Part shown: piece by piece, positions 32,737 to 44,869 of the stretch
How the letters are laid out: each line of letters begins with the position of its first letter
Numbering within the stretch: position 1 is the first letter of the stretch
Assembly: GCA_047967505.1 (NCBI GenBank)
Contig: CM106540.1
DNA length: 64,000 nucleotides
Strand: one strand, 5' to 3'
From: Dipteris shenzhenensis
Lineage: Eukaryota; Polypodiophyta; Polypodiopsida; Gleicheniales
Made by a program: the position numbers and the translations under genes
The notes under the pieces: generated by a model
The model's input: the letters and a program-made list of their open reading frames with translations, nothing else
Database searches by the model: none
Told to the model about the DNA's origin: nothing

Positions 32737-34155
32737 ATTGCATTTTGGGATATGATTGGAGACTATATTACTTCAGCCCTGCAGGCCATTTGGAACTCTG
32801 GCGAGATGCCTGGGTCTCTTACAGAGGGTCTCATCCACCTTATCCCAAAAGGAGGTAGCAGAAATTTAGTGTCCCAGTGGAGGCCTATCACACTTCTGGG
32901 GACTTGTTACAAGATTCTGGCCAAGGCTATCAGCCTCCGATTGCAGCCACTTCTCCCTGATCTCATTCATGACACTCAGACAGGATTTGTGCATGGCAGA
33001 AGCATTTTTTATAACATTTTTTCTTTCTGGGAAGCTTCAGAGTGGGCCATGCAGAGTGGCCAGAATCTTGCCATTCTACTTTTGGATTTTGAAAAAGCTT
33101 ATGACAGAGTAGATTGGGGTTTTTTGGAGGGCACCCTTCTACGCTTTGGCTTTACTGATGCTTGGATCAGAGGTGTTTCCTCTTTGTACAGATCAGCCCA
33201 CAGTGGTGGGGTAAGGGGTGAGAGATTTCAGATTTCGAGATCAGTCCGTCAGGGATGCCCCCTTGCTCCTTTCCTTTTTTTGTTCGTGGCCGAAGCTATG
33301 AGTATCTATGTTAGATCTCAAGCTGACATCTTTGGGCTGAGACTTCCCATCAGAAGGGAAGAGGAGCTACTTGACAGTGAGTTGGCTGATGACACAGCAG
33401 TTTACTTGGATGCCACTCCACAGACGCTCACTTCTTTCAAAACAGCATTGGATTTATTTTGCTTGGCGGCAGGGGCGCAGATAAATTGGCATAAATCCAA
33501 TGGCTTTTGGATCAGTGATGAGGACACTCCAGTTTGGGGGCTTGACATAGGATTCACTTGGGTTGAGGGGTGTGCCTATCAGGTATTTGGGCTGCCAGGT
33601 CGGCTTGGATATTTCTACCACGCAGCAGTTTGCTCCCGTTTTGGAGAGCATCAGAAGGAAGCTTCTTTTTTGGAGCTCAACCAAGCTGGATCTTGCCTCT
33701 AGAGTTGTGGTGGTCAACCAGGTCCTCTTGGCCACAGCCTGGTTTGTTTGTTCATGTTGGTGCCGTTCTAGGGACTGCATCATTCAGCTCAGGAGACCGA
33801 TCAGAAACTTTCTCTGGAGTGGGCTTGATGGCACAGCAGATGCCTTAGCCAGGGTGGCTTGGGAGACCCTCATCCTCCCTACACAGGATGGGGGTCTCAA
33901 TATTATTGATCCAGATTTATAGTGCAGAGCTTTACTTTGCAAGATGGTGGTGCGGGGACTTATGCCAGGGCACGAACCGTGGAAGGACTTTCTTATCAGC
34001 AGCATACAGAGGTGCACACCTTCTTCAGGAGGAGACTGGATGAGCAGTGTTAGATGGATCTTCACCACAGCACACCTCAGGTCACCTTCGTCCCCTCTCA
34101 TGGTTGCCATTCTGAAAGCTTGGGCCAGTTTCAGAAGCACTCTTCGGAGGATTCA
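32737..34155 (+). pseudogene. LINE-A copy A4: RT fragment
   Basis: It runs from HCILGYDW/FWDMIGDYITSALQ, then IPKGGSRNLVSQWRPITLLG, DFEKAYDRVDWGFLEGTLLR, GERFQISRSVRQGCPLAPFL, LADDTAVYLD (near 33385) and INWHKSNGFWISDED. A 316-codon frame (32752-33702) is open. One base change near 33563 shifts the frame, and TAG at 33920-33922 replaces the CAG of DPDLQCRA. It ends near 34155 (SFRSTLRRI) with no tail, so it is truncated at both ends. Confidence 0.88.
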
Positions 34156-36351
34156 AAAGGCAACAAAAATACAATAAAAGCACTCTCGAGCATCCAACCA
34201 AAATCAGCCAGCTAAATGTTCCATTCATAGGCACTTTTGTCCTGCTATGCAAATAGTTCCAGTCTCAGATCGGCATCCCAGTCCAATGCAACATTCCATA
34301 GCAATCTTTGTTCCATATCTAGGCTCATAAATTCTAACCTGGCAGCTCGAAAGGAGTCCTGACAGGAAAGAGAATGAGCCAAGTCTGTCCTAGCAGCTCT
34401 AGAAGAGTCCTGGCAGGGCAGAGACTACCAAGACAGCCTACCCTGGCTGTTCCTGGCTCACAAAAAGGTCAGCTGGAGCAAGGCAAGAGTCAATTGAGGG
34501 CTCCTAGGAGGTAGACAACTAATTAGAGGGCTCTCGAAACTCTGGAGCAGCAGCAAAGCAAGTAGGCGAATTGATCTAGAGAAGTTCCCAAGCAGCTTGG
34601 CAGACGAAATGAACAGCAACAACCCTGGAGAGGCGAAACACAGAAAAACGATTTTCTTATGGCACCCTTCTCGCCCCTAACAGCCCAATCCTGGACAACA
34701 AAATGATTCTGGCAGCAATCTGGCACCTTGGAAGCCTGCAACAAGGATTTCATCCATTTTTGGACGCTTGGGGCAGCTCAAACAATCGAGTAGGTGCGAC
34801 TCTGTAGATCCTCCCGCCTGGAAGAAAATCGAGCTGCCTAGAAGCTCTAAACAGCCTGGAGAGGTGCGATTTTGGTAGGCACCTGGACTGGGACAATTGT
34901 CATTCAGATCTTGGGCTCTAGGAAGGCATGAACAATGGGCATGCAGCAAAAACGAGATGCTCTGGTGATAGGCGTGAAGCTGGCTGCTATGGGAAGCTGG
35001 ATGACCAAGTGGCTTGGCCCCAATCGACCTGATCCTGGAATAACTACCTTTGCTTGTCAAGCAAGTCACCTGCTCCGCATGTGGCTTCCAAGCCCAATTT
35101 AGCCAGAGAGATTTTTACCCCTCTCTAAGCTTCAGGTCCTTGCCTTGGCCCAAGTAATTAATTGCACTGAAGTCTCCTTTTAACAGTTTCGGTCAGTTTG
35201 AGGCAAGGGCAGTTAATGCTCTTCATATCTGAACAAAACATCCATATTTGATCCTTGTAACTTTTTGTCGACCTCTTCCATTAAGTGTAGAAATGAAACG
35301 AGGGTTTTTGAATGTGAAGGTAGGGCATGATTTTACCATTGCTAAAGGACTAAGGGAAAGCAACATGTTGAAAGAAAGAGAGGAATGAGTAGAAAATCCA
35401 ACGTAATGCCATAGTCTGTTTGAATCAGTAGCAATGCCTTTTTACTCCGCTAAATCTTATAGCCTTCGGATAGGATCAAGACATTTTGGTGCAGGGAGGA
35501 AAATCCATACAAGATCCACGTCCTGTTCCTAGGAATCCATATTCAAATCTCATTCTTGATGCTTAGTGGAACATTAACTGTAATAAACAGCAGCTTGAAC
35601 AGGACCTCTGTGTATTCTTTCTCTATCTAAAGTCCTCTCTGTAGAAGCATACGAAGTGAGTTGAAATTTTCTGATTGTGCAAAGTTTGCAGTGCAAATGA
35701 CAGCTCAACTTAAGGAAAAGAAAAGCACTTTTGCCTGAACTAAGGAGCTGAAAGAAGATCTCAAATTATTAATCAGTTATTCCAAGTGCTTGACCCTAAT
35801 GGACCTTTTATATTTGCAATTGATGCACATAATAGAGCTGTGGAAATCTCGAAAAAATTTTGAATTTTCCTTTATGAACATCTCATATGGTCTCTATCAT
35901 TCCCTTGGACAGCAATGCAAAACCAACAACCAAATGTCATCAGTTTCTGATACACAACTTTTTCTAAACATAAACAGTAATCCATTGCTGATGGAATACT
36001 TGTAGGTTCTCTCTCCCTTTGCTCCACCTACTTGCAATACCAATGTTTCCAAAAGAAGTTCACATTGAGAGATTTCAAAGACATTCTTTATCCCATTGCA
36101 TAAGGGTTAGTTGTAGCAAGCTATCCCTTTTCTCTAATAGTCTCTCCATTCATTTGTTCCTTAGCACCACAAAAGTCCCACCGTGATCGCTAGAAATGCT
36201 TAACCACTGATTTGCATTGGCAACTCTACTTTACTGCTTGCTACATGCAATAATGATGCAAATAAAGTAAGGTGCAATGGTGTGTGTGAGTGATGGTACT
36301 TTGGTTCAAGTCGTTGGAGATATCATAGCCAAAGAGTGTGGTGATGTGATG
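34156..36351. other. Intron sequence without recognised feature
   Basis: The first kilobase (34200-35100) has loosely repeated GCAGCTCTAGAAGAGTCCTGGC-like phrases but no clear unit or coding domain. The rest is AT-rich. No exon of the helicase is expected here and none was found. Confidence 0.4.
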
Positions 36352-36759
36352 TGTTAGCAAACACGGGTTCCAGCAACTAATCGGTGCCTCCAAAGCTTTG
36401 CAACACCTGTGACTTCATGCAGCTCCCAGCCCTGGCTCTCCAAAACGGGCTTCCACGGCAGTCTTCAACGCTCCCACGCACAGCTGCGCATCACTCAGCA
36501 GAGCTAAGGGGAGGCAAGCTAAGGGGAGGCACCAAGGGAAGACGCTCTGAATTTCTGAGGGGAGACGTAAAAGGCTTGCTTAGGAGAGACGCTCCAAATT
36601 TCCGCTTTCTCGCAGTTACACCTGCCATCGTCGTCGCTCCATCGCTCTCTGCTTAGAATCTTTTTCACAAAGTCTTACTAAGGTCACCATTAATTGACAC
36701 GTGGTAGATCAGATTTAACTAGGGTTAGTCAAGTAACTCCTTTCATCATGTTTCTAACA
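36352..36759 (+). repeat. Copia-type LTR (408 bp)
   Basis: It starts TGTTAG (36352) and ends CTAACA (36759), perfect 6-bp terminal inverted repeats, and is directly followed by a primer site. The internal region is cut short by a LINE fragment near 37100, and no partner LTR is seen. Its sequence differs from the LTR at 29280-29489. Confidence 0.78.
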
Positions 36760-36772
36760 TGGTATCAGAGCC
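36760..36772 (+). other. Primer-binding site of the second Copia element
   Basis: TGGTATCAGAGCC directly follows the LTR end. About 330 bp of leader remain, without gag. Confidence 0.85.
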
Positions 36773-37099
36773 AGGTTAGCCCTGCCATAGCCATAGCTGC
36801 CACGTCATCCTAGACATAACCCTAATTCGAAACCCTAAATCTGCTTCAGCCTCTTCTACAGCCTGCTGCCGCCTAGGGTTTCTGCACCACAGCTCTCCAT
36901 TGTCTCTCCTCTTGCAGCCGCCTCTGTTATCATATCTTCTTGCCTGTTTTTCACTCTGTTTCACCTCCATTCCCTGCTGTTTTTGGACTGCCTTGCTAAG
37001 CTGCCTTGCAGCGTTCGGACCTGCGTGTGGAGTTTTCAAGGGCTTCAAGCCTTCGACTAGCTGCTGCAGCTATCTATACAACCACTTCAAGAAAAGAGT

Positions 37100-37527
37100 G
37101 ATATATTCCGTTCAAAACAAATCATACAACAGGTGGGAGAGAAAGTACTCTATCCCTAGCCTCAACAATGTGGCAAAAGAGCCATGGAGGTGGTCTAAAA
37201 TGCCACAACATCCCAAAAGGGGTCAAGTGAAAAAATAAAGAGCAGTCCCATGTCCTCATGAAGGATATAAGTCTCCCACAAGCTGCCAAAGAGGTGCCTG
37301 TACACCGCTCCCACTGACTCCTGAGAGTGAATATAATCTCTGCCCAAATGGAAGCGAGGGTGTCAGCCTCCGTGCATAAATGGTCCCCAAGGACAAAAGA
37401 ACATCGCGAATACCATATCCGCCATAGGGTAATGCTGGAAATCACCTCCCAGGCTGACCCTTCAGCTGAAGTAGGCATGGAATCCTGAGCTGGTACCGGT
37501 ACCAAAAGTAAATCCTGCGGCTCCATG
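37100..37527 (-). pseudogene. LINE-F: L1-type ORF2 C-terminus
   Basis: The minus-strand frame 37526-37122 reads SAWEVISSITLWRIWYSRCS, then SIWAEIIFTLRSQWER and FHLTPFGMLWHFRPPPW. The layout matches the LINE-A C-terminus (WEILASIAAWHIWRARC ... LRWHFQP) but with low identity, so it is a distinct L1 lineage. Only about 430 bp remain, joined at 37545 to a plus-strand LINE-B copy. Confidence 0.7.
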
Positions 37528-37545
37528 ATGCTGGCCTCCGTGGGA

Positions 37546-39715
37546 CCCCGTCTCTGGTGACGCTACATGAAGAAACCGTGGTCCCCTGGCGATCACGGAA
37601 GGAGAGGGTATACTGTTGCTTTGTGGATTTCCGCAAAGCCTTTGACACAGTACCTCGAGCTCGTCTTATCACACGCCTACAGACACTGGGATTTGATCAA
37701 GAGATCATCTGGGTAGTCATGGCACTGTATGAGAGAGTCTCAGGCCGAGTTCATACAGGTGCAGGTTGGACAGATGAGATCCTGAGTACCATAGGGGTCA
37801 AACAGGGTTGTCCCTTATCACCGACCCTGTTTGGCCTCTACATCGATGAGCTTGAGACTTTCATGGGGACGTTCGGAGGGACCGGTTGCTCACTTGCCGG
37901 GATCATCATCAGGATTCTTCTTTATGCAGATGATGTGGTACTCTTGTCGTCCACACCCGAGGGGCTCCAGCGACACCTGGATGCACTGCAGGCTTTTTGT
38001 TTATCCCATGATTTGGAGGTCAACCTTGGCAAGACCAAGGTCGTGATCTTTAACACCTCTCGAGCAAACATGCAACGGAAACACTTTACTTTTACTTTGG
38101 GTGGGTCACCAGTTGAGATCGTATCCTCATACACTTACTTGGGGGTCATCTTCTCCGGCCCAATCTTCACGATGAGACCAACGATGCAGGCCAAACTGAG
38201 CAGGGGATACGCCTCACTGGCTCGGCTAGAGAGACAGTGCTTTCATTCCCACTTCCAAGACCCTCGGACCAAGGCTCTTCTCTTCGACTCCTTGGTCCGA
38301 CCAGCCGGTATGTATGGTAGCCCTTGTTAGGGGCCTAACATGTCAGAGATAGAGTGGACACGGATGGAGCGCTTGCAGATCCTCATGCTCTCACGGATGA
38401 TCCGGGGGAAACCGTCTGTACCACATCACATCATACAGGCCGAGTTTGGTGCTTCTCCACACTCCAGCTCGATGCAACCTTTCAGACCACGACATATCTA
38501 CACCGGGTTAGATCATATGGGGACTGCACATCAGGGAGACAGAGGTTGCCGTGGTTGGCTCTCGATTCCTCCATGAGGTTGGCAGCAGAGGGAGACGAGC
38601 GATGCTGGTATGCACGGACTCACAAATGGTTTGTGAGACTAGGGTTCCACATCGATAGGATACCTCCTTTTCAGTATAGTTTAGATGCCCCTCCGGTACT
38701 CCCACCCACCATCCCGATTGGGCTACATACCAACCAGGTCATTCGAGAGGATCTCCTGCAGCTACACACCTTTAGGACCTGGTTGGAGCCGAGGGCAGAG
38801 ATTACTGTCTTTGCATTTCGGAGGAGGGATTCATCACACCACCGGGGTACACTGAGCTTCATATGCCTCACTCACTACGGATCTCCATCGGACAGTTTCA
38901 GGTATCATCACACCGCCTCCGCATAGAGAGCGGCAGAGCAGAGGGGCTTCCTAGGGAGCATCGCTTATGCATACTGTGCGACTGTCAGGAGGTTGAGTCG
39001 GAGGAGCATTTTATTTTCAGGTGCCCAGTGTACTACGAGATCCGAGGTCGCTACCACTGCCTCTTCAAAGACGGCTCCGGGCTCCTTTCGAGATTCCTCG
39101 CCTACCCAGATTAGAGATGCCTCGCGGCCTTCATTCACGAGGGAATCCGACATAGAGAGCACTTACTCAGGCGACAGGGCTTGGTCACATCATCAGACAC
39201 CTCTCAGAGCAGAATCACAGAGTTCTTCCCATTGAGTGACATTGATCGTCCAGTCTCTAGCCGCCGACGTGACAGAGACCCCAGCCCGCGACGATCGCAA
39301 CACAACACACGAGACATCGAGGGGACACACATATCACTCTGGGGGACGTCTCGTCATTGTTTAGACCCGAGATACGTCCCACAGGAGTCACGGTGGCTCT
39401 AGTCTTGCGTCGAGCCTCGTCCAGGAGACCGAGATGCACGGCACCCCTTGACGAGCACCAGCGTCCCATCACCAGCTATGCACCAGCCAGGGGGACATGA
39501 CATACGGAGGATTCCGCTCCGCTCCACCAGTCCTTTTCTTTTCATTGTTACATCCAAATGTATTTGATTCTGTATGATCAGACTTAGGATTCAGCACGGG
39601 TGATGATGCTCGTTTCAGTAGCTCCACCCTTACTGTGATTTGTATCCGGTTTTCTTTCAGTCTCATAGACCCATCGGTCTTCCGAAGACTCTAATAAAAT
39701 TTCTTTCTTTCTTTC
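37546..39715 (+). pseudogene. LINE-B copy B4: RT to 3' end
   Basis: It opens inside RT block A: RVYCCFVDFRKAFDTVPRAR (near 37605), GVKQGCPLSPTLFGLYIDEL (near 37796), LLYADDVVLLSS (near 37917), VNLGKTKVVIFNTSR. Frame 37557-38330 is open, then broken by TAG at 38328-38330 and frameshifts. Still readable are the knuckle CILCDCQEVESEEHFIFRC (near 38970), PIP-like motifs at 39205-39228 (QSRITEFF) and 39459-39482 (QRPITSYA), the 3' hairpin AGTCTCATAGACCCATCGGTCT (39658-39679), TAATAAAA and a TTTC tail to 39715. It is 5' truncated. Confidence 0.87.
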
Positions 39716-40244
39716 TCGCATTAGCTGACGGTGACTAGTTACTTCTCTCATCGGCGGTCTTTTCTCTCGCCTTGCTCCCATCACTGGCTAGCCTCCCGAG
39801 ACCTTGTGTTCCATTGTTTGGCTCTATGATGACCTTTAGATTCCCCAGACGAGCTATGAGGACCTCCTAGCCTTGCCCTCAGCTAGCTTGAAACTAGTGG
39901 ACTTGTGTCTAATTTCATGACTTCTAAGTGTTGCATGGACTTTGGGGCCGGTGCTTTTATGGGCTCCAAAGCCTAAATGGACTTCGGGCTCTCGATTTAT
40001 CCAGCTCGATTACTATTTTCCTACAGCTTTGCTTCTTCACCGCTCCTCTGTGGCTCCACTGGCTTTATGGATGGTTTGTTTGCTTCAGCTCATAATTTGG
40101 GCTTGTGGACCCCAGTCTTCCAAGTCCTGGATACTCGCAAACTTGCAGCCCATGGTCATTCGGTACATGAAAACCCGCAGACTATGGTCAATTGGTACTC
40201 AAAGTCCTGAGCCATGGCCTTTTGGTTCATGATTAACGTTATAT
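39716..40244. other. Intron sequence without recognised feature
   Basis: No coding or repeat signal was found beyond short ORFs without domain content. Confidence 0.4.
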
Positions 40245-40570
40245 ATATGTATTGAATGGTGGTCTCCTCCTACATCCTAGACTAACCCTCTGCATGAGAA
40301 AACAAACCCCAAAACTCCTCATGCAAGAGAGCTAGAAAAAATCCAAGGTTGAGGCTGAAAGTGCCATCTCATCCCCATGGAGGACTCCGAGAGCCACTCC
40401 ACTCCCTAAGGAAAATAGTCGTCCTGGTAGAAGTTGCCCAAGAAGACCCCTGTATGCTCACCCAAATGGCCGTCAAGGTGTGTACAATAACTGTCCAAAT
40501 ACCAGCTGATGTGTGTGAAGGGTGGATTTGGGAACTATCCAAAGCCACTACGCATATGGATCTCTAAAAA
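40245..40570 (-). pseudogene. LINE-A copy A6: 3' end only
   Basis: The minus strand carries the ORF2 C-terminal phrase around MAIWVSIQG (TGACGGCCATTTGGGTGAGC) and the 3' UTR. It is more diverged than the adjacent copy A5, in the same orientation, and 5' truncated. Confidence 0.7.
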
Positions 40571-40574
40571 TGCC

Positions 40575-42603
40575 ACACTAAATCAAGAAAATTACTTTAT
40601 TAGTATGAATCAAAATTACTTTATCAAGTATGGATGAAAACCGCGAGAGCAAGCTCAAATGCAGGAGTACATCATGCAATGCATGAGGAAAAAACAGTTC
40701 AAAATGAGCTTTTAAAAAAACCAAGTCGGAGGCTGAAAATGCCATCTCAACCCTGAGGGAGACTCACAGAAGAAAGGAGATCCTCTCCTCCAAACTCTGA
40801 AAAAAGTAACTCTCCTGGCAGTGGCTGCTTTGGAGGATCCATGCATGCTCGCCCATATGGCCATCAAAGTGTGTACTCTGTCGGTCCAAATATTGACCAT
40901 AGCCTGGGAAGGGTGAACCTGGATACCCTCCATCGCCTCTGTACACCTGGTTCTCCAAATATGCCAAGCTGCAATGCTAGCCAGAATCTCCCAAGACGTG
41001 TCTACTGAGGCATGAGTAGCTCTGAAAGGAGTGAAGGGAACATCCTGGAGGGAACAAGACTCCACTGAGTGTCGCCGTACAATGAGAGCTGGATTTGAAT
41101 CATCTCTCTCGAAGAAAACCTAAGGGCCAATAAGAGATAACCAAGCCACTGAACCTCAGGTCATATAGAAAGGTGTTGTATGAAAGATACTGAAAATCCT
41201 AGCAACACCTTTCTAGATCGTCTTCGCCTGTTTGCACTCCCAAAGGCAATGTTGTACTGACTCAATTGCAATGTGACAACGAGGACAAGTAGGGTCAGCC
41301 CCGAACCTAGATCTCCACAAGTTCACTGCAATCCCTCCATGAATAGAAAGCCAAAAGAAAAGAGTGATCTTTCTATTCCTGAGGGATTTCCAGAGCCTAC
41401 TCCAGAAGTTTTCCGCACAACTGCGAAAATCTGAAAACTATCCCAATGGGGTGCTCTGGAGAGCCTCCAACCTCTACTGCTGAGCTGAAACCTCTGAGCA
41501 GTTCTAACTGTATATCGAAAGAACCACCATATAGCCAGAGTCTCCAAGACCCCAGCGCAAAGAGAATAGGATCAGGGTCAAGATACCGCTGTGAGTCCTT
41601 GCCCCACTCCATGAAACCTGCAATCCTGACAAGCTGAAATGCAGCCTCCAAAAGAATATCATCAGAAGACCTGATAAGTCTACCTCCCGACTAAACATCA
41701 AAGACTAGGGTATCCTCATGTGCATCTTGCAGTGCGATAATCTGTAACAAAATGCATGTCCCTAAAAACACTCCCCACGAAGTGGACTCTGTGATCGGCA
41801 TGTGATCTGTGTCAATCCACTCTAGCCGAATGGCTGCCTATATTTGCTCTATCCTGACTGCACTCCCTCTGAGGTGGCCAACTGCTATAAGTCTATAATC
41901 CTCTGGAAGACTCATAAAGGCCTGCCAAGCGCCTACTGTAGAAGCAGGTCCCCTCTCCCATCTAGACCACTGCATTTAATGTGACACTCCAAGTGGCCTG
42001 CCATGGTCATCCAAAATCGAGTCATTCCATATGGCTGGCTGCCTGTGAAGAAGAGGTGAGTGGAACTCTACAAAGAGTGTTTCTGAAGCAACCCCAAGCT
42101 TTTAAAAATAGCAGCCCTGAGAGGGGAAGGGGGAGATTTGAGATGGGCTGAAGTAAAGATCCATCTGCTGCTATCAATCCAATCTCTCCCATGAGAAGGG
42201 GTACAGGACTGAATGCTACGTGAGAAAAAATCTTTCCAGGGATCATGTCCAGGCATCAATCCACATACTACGAACTTGCAGAGCAAGGCCATACACTGCA
42301 AGTTTGGGTCAATAATATTGAGACCTCCTCCTCCTCCTATGGGGAGAATGAGGGTCTCCCAAGCCACCCTAGCTACAACATCTGAGGTGCCATCTAAACC
42401 GCTCCATAGGAAGTTCCTGATAGGTCTCATGAGCTGAGCTATACCACCTCTTAATCTGCACCAACATGAGCAAAAGAACCAAGTAGTGGCCAATAATACC
42501 CAGTTCACAACCACAACTCTGGATGCAAGGTCAAGTCTGGCTGAACTCTAAAAGATGAGTTTCCTCCTCATACTCTCCAACACGAGAGAGAACTGCTGAT
42601 GCA
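40575..42603 (-). pseudogene. LINE-A copy A5: RT thumb to 3' end
   Basis: On the minus strand it reads VVNWVLLATTWFFCSCWCRL (near 42514), NFLWSGLDGTSDVVARVAWE, GGLNIIDPNLQCMALL, FQLSSRGWRLSRAPHWDSF (near 41490), then the zf-RVT region and WEILASIAAWHIWRTRC (near 41010). It is 5' truncated and has several frameshifts. It ends near 40580 in an A-rich stretch (minus sense). It stands head to head with copy A7. Confidence 0.85.
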
Positions 42604-42630
42604 GCTGTTTTTTACTGTGCTTGGTTCGAA

Positions 42631-42656
42631 AATTGCATGTACAACTTTCATATTTG
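42631..42656. repeat. Target-site duplication, 5' copy, of LINE-A7
   Basis: 26 bp identical to 43489-43514. Confidence 0.92.
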
Positions 42657-43488
42657 TTTTCGGATTTCCGCAGTTGTGTAGAAAAACTTTTGGCGTAGGC
42701 TCTGGAAATCCCTCAGGAATAGAAAGATCACTCTTTTCTATTGGCTTTCTATTCAAGGAGGGATTGTAGTGAGCCTGTGGAGATCCAGGTTCGGGGCTGA
42801 CCTACTTGTCCTCATTGTCACATTGCATTTGAGTCAGTACAGCATTGCCTTTGGGAGTGCAGACAAGCGAGGACGATCTGGAAAGGTGGTGCTAGGATTT
42901 TCAGTATCTTTCATACAACACCTTTCTATATGACCTGGGCAGTGGCTTGGTTATCTCTTACTGGCCCTCAGGTGTTTTTCGAAGGACATGATCCAAATCC
43001 AGCTCTCATTGTACGGCGACACTCACTAGAGTCTTGTTCCCTCTAGGATGTTCCCTTCACTCCTTTTAGAGCTTCTCATGCCTTGGTAGACACGTCTTGG
43101 GAGATTCTGGCTAACATTGCAGCTTGGCATATTTGGAGAGCCAGGTGTACAGAGGCGATGGAGGGTAGCCAAGTTCACCCTTCCCGGGCTATGGCCAGTA
43201 TGTGGACCGACACAGTATACACTCTGATGGCCATATGGGTGAGCATGCAGGGATCCTCCAGAGCAGCTACTACCACGAGAGTTACTTTTTTCAGAGTTTG
43301 GCGAGGATCTCCTTTCTTCTCTAAGTCTCCCTCAGGGTTGAGGTGGCATTTTCAGCCTCCGTCTGTTTAGTAGCTCATTTTGAGCTGTTTTTTTACTCAT
43401 GCATTGCATTATGTACTCCCACATTTGAGCTTCCTCTCGCAGTTTTCATTCATACTTAATGAAGTAATTTTCTTGGAAAATAAAATAA
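42657..43488 (+). mobile_element. LINE-A copy A7, 5'-truncated insertion with target-site duplication
   Basis: This 0.83-kb insertion holds the zf-RVT region (CPHCHIAFESVQHCLWECRQ, near 42810) and the C-terminus (WEILANIAAWHIWRARCTEA; LRWHFQPPSV), ending in an A-rich tail (43474-43490). A 26-bp duplication, aattgcatgtacaactttca plus tatttg, flanks it at 42631-42656 and 43489-43514. Stops (TAG at 43047-43049 in SCSL*DVP) show it arrived or became inactive. It lies about 265 bp inside intron B from the motif V exon. Confidence 0.92.
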
Positions 43489-43514
43489 AATTGCATGTAC
43501 AACTTTCATATTTG
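43489..43514. repeat. Target-site duplication, 3' copy, of LINE-A7
   Basis: 26 bp identical to 42631-42656; up to two more A bases may belong to it or to the tail. Confidence 0.92.
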
Positions 43515-43778
43515 CACTTCTCGATGTCAAAGTGAGAGGATTCTAAATTCTAATAAATCCATCTACTCCACTTCTGCAAGCTTTAGGGTTTTATCCCAAT
43601 CTCCTGCCATAATTTCTCGATCGATGGCCTTTTAAATCTACTCTTTATGTAGGTATTCCTACAGCTTTAACTCGTCAGTATGCGCACAATGGTTGGATAA
43701 ATTCATGACCAAACACAATCAGCTTACCTCTCGATTGACTACAAGACATCTCCTGTAATGAAAAGCAATGAAGCCAAC

Positions 43779-43947
43779 CTGCAATTTGTTTGATTTCTGT
43801 TGTGCTCAAAGGCCGAAAGCTCAAGCCATCAAACTTCGTCATTGTTGAGAAGATGATACGGCGTATGTTAAGATTCAAGCCCATTCCAATGGCATCACTT
43901 GCTACCAGCACATCAAAGCCACTAGATGCCCTATTAAATTGCACAGC
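43779..43947 (-). CDS. SUV3: SUV3-like helicase, exon carrying motif V
   Basis: This 169-bp exon has 56 codons plus one base. It starts AVQFNRASSGFDVLVASDAI, continues through GMGLNLNIRRIIF (motif V, which couples nucleotide and RNA binding in superfamily 2 helicases), and ends TTEIKQIA plus the first base of Gly. The acceptor is gctgtag and the donor GCAG|gttggc. The phase-1 donor cuts motif VI (QIAGRAGR) in two; the next exon begins GT AGG GCA GGT and restores it. A recent LINE-A insertion ends about 265 bp downstream of the donor in the intron. Confidence 0.92.
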
Positions 43948-44869
43948 CTACAGCCACAAATAGCATGAGAGAAAAAATTAATACTGTTTATGTGACCAGA
44001 GACACTATCCATACCGTCCTGAAATCGTCGAGACTTTCACTTATCCAGTTGACACAAAAGAAACAAAAACTAATTCAAGGATTGATACATACTCATCGAT
44101 GATATTTCAATGTGTCTACAATACAGCCACATTATTCTGTGGCACGAGAATAATTTTAATCAAGCCTACAATACCTTAATTATGTACATCAAGGGGAAAT
44201 TGCTTGAATGAGGCATCCATAGACAATGAATGTGGTGACTTGTACTGCCATCTCATTTCAAAATCTGGAAAAGTGAAGTTGGCTATAAACCATAGATATG
44301 ATGTAACTCCAAATCTGTGAGAAAATCTTAGGAGTCCCAATTTCAGCATGGCTTTGATAACCAACCCAAATCCTTTAGCAGGTAATATAAGATATGTCAC
44401 AATGATCCTTCCCAAAAGAGAAAAGCTATGTCCTAGGTCAAGATCTGACTAGGCGTCCTGTGCTCAGGGCTCAGATGTGTTTCTTATATACATAGAACAT
44501 CATGGTGAAGCAATTATACAATCACTAGAGTTTGAACTGAGAGTGAACCCCACAAAGGCTCCTCCACAAGTCACAGTTGTGGGACACTGCAACTAGTTAG
44601 AGATCCTTCTTCATTTAACTCTGAAGTGGCCCAGAAACAATGATCTGCACATTCAAGCTCAAGCCAAATCTTTGACCAATTATGCTTTTCCTAATCTTCA
44701 AGGCCATATCCCTGTTTGAAAAACTCTCCCCTATGCAAAATGAGCCGATTTTGCAGGAAAGTAACTCCCATTAAGCATAACTGAAATATAGAATTTCAGA
44801 ATTAAATCCCGTGAATTCCTCATACAAAATCATTCAAATAAGATTTCAGGCTTTCATCGCCAGTCCAGA
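43948..44869. other. Intron sequence upstream of the motif V exon
   Basis: AT-rich and unique-looking, with no retroelement signal. Confidence 0.4.

Noticed and set aside
34200-35100. Possible new gene or repeat family
   Set aside because: Loose GCAGCTCTAGAAG-like phrases but no consistent unit, ORF or splice pattern.
43675-43944. 89-codon minus ORF as a stand-alone helicase fragment
   Set aside because: A clear splice donor at 43778 ends the conserved part; downstream residues do not match the family.
44176-44415. 79-codon minus ORF near the motif V exon as a further exon
   Set aside because: No SUV3 similarity, and the phase-0 join between the 63.5-kb and 43.9-kb exons leaves no gap to fill.
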